Assembly: GCA_003833135.1 (NCBI GenBank)
Contig: QZLH01000394.1
Span: 23,300-45,470 of the forward strand
From: Oehlia diaphana
Lineage: Eukaryota; Glomeromycota; Glomeromycetes; Glomerales; Glomeraceae
DNA: 22,171 bases
Direction: 5' to 3'
This document shows positions 19,989 to 22,171 of this stretch, piece by piece. The stretch's first letter is position 1. Each line of letters opens with the position of its first letter. A program made the translations under genes and the position numbers. Under the pieces are notes generated by a model, which did not search any database, had not been told where the DNA came from, and was given only the letters and a program-made list of their open reading frames with translations.

Positions 19989-20350
19989 TTAATTTTTAAA
20001 TATAATATGAATATTATCTTGAGAAGGTTGACTGGAAAAGCAAACAGAAATATTAGAAATTGGAGATAGTTCTGTCCCCCAAGTCCCATTTTTATGCTTA
20101 AAAACAATATTATAGTATTATCAATCGCCAAATCATTACTTGAAATTTCAACCACATGGATTACGAATTCTATGATTGGAATGCCATCAAAACAGGGCGC
20201 ACATTCTTTTTTAATTTTCAATCTAAGAGAAACATCTAAGAGAAATGGATTCATGGTGCCAATATTTATTGTAATGAGATTTTGACAAATGATTTCTCTG
20301 ACTGGAATATTATCAGGAACAACGAGACAGTTAAATCTGATTTCTGGCAT
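19989..20350 (-). pseudogene. Third CRN relic: header only, frameshifted
   Basis: The frame starts with ATG at 20350 and reads MPEIRFNCLVVPDNIPVREI, a CRN header N-terminus. FVIHVVEISSND follows, where LWKVEIS is expected. After about 90 codons the header continues in another frame (ELSPISNISVCFSSQPSQDN, then IHIIF), which closes at TAA 19989-19991. The shift is probably in or near the run of five G on the minus strand (20076-20080). No effector domain follows; the next ~150 bp lead straight to the neighbouring CRN relic. It could be the remnant of a gene whose C-terminus was lost or replaced. Confidence 0.7.
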
Positions 20351-21116
20351 TCTGCTTTTCCTAATTATAAAGGCCCATAGTGAATAAAATTTTGTCTGTA
20401 TAGATGCAAAAATACTTCAAAACATTTTTCTATAAGTGAATAAAATTTGCGGGAATGTTAGCTGAACTTCTACATATCTCTTTAAGCTTTATATCTTGCT
20501 GGAAAAAGATAAGGAGTGCGAGACTTAATTAGAATTGTTGTATGATGCCATGAAAGCACATGCAAATGGAATCTTCATACCTTTTCACAAGTAGATCTAC
20601 CAGAAAAATACAGTTGGTTTTACGCCCAGCGATCTCAAAATTGCGAGTCCACCAGCCTTTCATAATATATGCTTTTGTCGGAACTATTTACTTATGGGGT
20701 AGGTTCTGTATTGTAAGTGGACACTTATTTACATTTTTCTCATGTTTGTTTGGAAAAAAAATAGAGATACTGGTTAGCAACCTATCCGCTAGCAAATATA
20801 CCCCAAGTGTATCATACTTGACCGATGATCATTTCTATTTTTTCCTGTAATTATCTGCATCATGATACTATCATTGATAGATAAAAATAGAACAAACCTC
20901 AAAAACTTCTTTAAGCATATTGAAAAATAGAAACAAATTATTAATTTAAATTTCATTTATTTTTTATTTTTATTTTTAAGATAACGATATGCGCGGGGTG
21001 TAACAAATACATGATGTCACAGAAAAAACCATGGGCCGTATAGTTATTAATTATGTATGTCAAATTTTATTGGTTAAATTGATTGATTTTCGAACCCATA
21101 ATTCTGGCCAAATTTT
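20351..21116. other. Intergenic, no gene seen
   Basis: A 96-codon plus-strand frame (20560-20850, with several F/Y/L-rich stretches) has no recognisable motif, and its antisense shows nothing either. I do not call it. The rest is AT-rich. Confidence 0.4.
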
Positions 21117-21152
21117 GCTTAATTCCGGCCAATTTTATAATGTCGGCCTAAA
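21117..21152 (-). repeat. Dispersed MITE-like fragment related to 4161-4195
   Basis: The reverse complement of this stretch matches 4161-4195 at most positions (ttaattccggcc / ggctggaattaa and ggcattat / taatgtcgg), 17 kb away. A looser relative with ggccaaaattaagg lies at 6332. This points to a family of short elements built on ggccaaatt/aattccggcc words. Confidence 0.5.
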
Positions 21153-21806
21153 TTTGATAAAAATTGAAAAATGCAGTTCAAATGTAACATCACATTTATA
21201 TAAAAATAACTTTCAAATTAAATATAGAAAATAATACTTCTTGACGACATCTAAAAGTGTGTTGAAAAATTTCTTCAATTACTTTTTGTTTTTTTTAAAG
21301 TGGATCTTGACTAGAAGTTGGTATATTTTATTTACTAAAAATAAGGAATAATGAGAAAAATTTGAAATTTTATTCAAAAATAAAATCTAATAATACTCTT
21401 TCCTTCTTTTTTTCTTATAATAAATAAAATTTATCATTATTTCATATTAAAAAAAAATAGAGAAATTTTGATAAATTCAATAATAAACAAAAATCTTATT
21501 AGGTGAACCGACCTTATTAACTTAATAAAAGCTAGTTCTTTTGAAAATTTACACCTATAATAAAATATTTATTATTAGTTAAAGGATTCTTATTAAAAAT
21601 TTTATTGATGTAAAAATTTTTTTTTGGTTAAAAAATCAATTTTTTTTTTGTGTTTATACAAAATTACATATATTTTTGCTATTAAAACTATATACAGTAT
21701 TTATCCAAACTTTAAAGGATCTCAAAAAAAGTTCATTTTTTAACGTATATTCAAAAAAATTTTAAAAATCAGAGACTAGTAAAGCATGTGATGTTCTATC
21801 AAATGG
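21153..21806. other. Very AT-rich sequence, nothing recognised
   Basis: It consists mostly of A/T runs. A 67-codon frame at 21031-21234 extends into its start but is anonymous. Confidence 0.5.
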
Positions 21807-22010
21807 TTTTGGTACGAAATCTCGAAAATCATTTGAACTGACTGACACAAGACCAATAACAAAATCTCGACAAAATCCCGACAAATTATTATACCGACAA
21901 GTTGATTATCCCATTTTTTAGGGTTTGGTACGAAATCTCAAAAATCATCTGAACGATATAATGACTTGTCGGAATTTTAGATTGTCGAGATTTGATTGTC
22001 GCAAGTGGCT
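21807..22010. repeat. Repeat cluster: 31-bp direct repeat plus inverted cgacaa words
   Basis: ggtacgaaatctcgaaaatc at 21811 recurs as ggtacgaaatctcaaaaatc at 21927, each followed by at(t/c)tgaac. Between and after them, aatctcgacaaaatcccgac (~21861-21885) and ccgacaag (21894) are mirrored by cttgtcgg (~21965-21975) and attgtcgagatttgattgtc (~21983-22002), making an imperfect inverted structure. Its limits are unclear. Confidence 0.6.
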
Positions 22011-22171
22011 GTTGTAATGCCGTAGTATACATAGTAAATTTATTAATCATGTGGCGCAGTTTTATATTTAAAATTACTGTATAAATTTTATTTTGTTTAA
22101 TTTAGTTAGTTTAGTTTATTTTATCATGTGAGTCCGAAATGACTCTAAACTATTGGTATGATTAAGGACCA
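22011..22171. other. Window edge, nothing recognised
   Basis: AT-rich, with a short tttagttagtttagtt run. No coding signal is seen. Confidence 0.4.

Noticed and set aside
20560..20850. 96-codon plus-strand frame
   Set aside because: No homologous motif, hydrophobic low-complexity sequence, no neighbouring exon signals.
21075..21105. tRNA T-arm-like tttcgaaccc
   Set aside because: No matching acceptor, D or anticodon stems around it on either strand.
1..22171. CRISPR array, prokaryotic operon or phage
   Set aside because: No regularly spaced repeats with spacers, spliced genes are present, and families are fungal.

Overview
The window looks like AT-rich nuclear DNA of a filamentous fungus, most likely an arbuscular mycorrhizal fungus (Glomeromycotina, Rhizophagus-like). 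This rests on short GT-AG introns (GTAAGT/GTATGT donors, T-rich TTTAG acceptors) and on gene families known to be greatly expanded in those genomes: Crinkler (CRN) proteins, AIG1-type GTPases and tyrosine-kinase-like protein kinases. There are no bacterial operons. Genes are sparse, most are broken, and the space between them is filled with terminal-inverted-repeat (TIR) and foldback elements. This is the usual look of a repeat-rich, fast-evolving compartment.

Layout. 29-3555: a 3.5 kb ORF-less segment bounded by a nearly perfect 93-bp inverted repeat. 4137-4325: a small MITE. 4339-6500: a TIR element flanked by the 8-bp direct repeat tactgggg; it contains a duplicated 119-bp 5' end, one N, and a decayed fragment of a Polinton/Maverick-type protein-primed DNA polymerase B. 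7118-7603: an unrecognised gene, less AT-rich than its surroundings. 8042-8778: an AIG1-type GTPase with a frameshift just before the P-loop. 9296-10954: a four-exon protein kinase pseudogene, split inside the kinase domain by a 536-bp hAT-type MITE (9784-10319) with an 8-bp target duplication. 10955-15545: no convincing gene, one ~670-bp foldback element and a tandem repeat. 15579-18081: the one large intact gene, a two-exon CRN protein of 806 residues (ubiquitin-like header, P-loop NTPase, probable nuclease-like region, C-terminal helix-hairpin-helix). 18818-20350, minus strand: two further CRN relics. One has a header plus a PD-(D/E)XK nuclease-like C-terminus; the other is a header only. 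20351-22171: repeat debris.

How the parts relate. The three CRN loci show an expressed-looking gene, a multiply broken gene and a header stump within 5 kb, as expected for birth-and-death evolution of an effector-like family. In the intact gene the single intron lies at the junction between header and effector parts. The kinase locus is a clear case of MITE insertion into an exon: removing the element and one target copy restores the reading frame across the conserved kinase motif. The polymerase fragment inside a TIR element with target duplications is either gene capture with template switching or an assembly chimera, and the single N at the junction means both must be considered. All functional assignments come from motifs read by eye; no database search was run.
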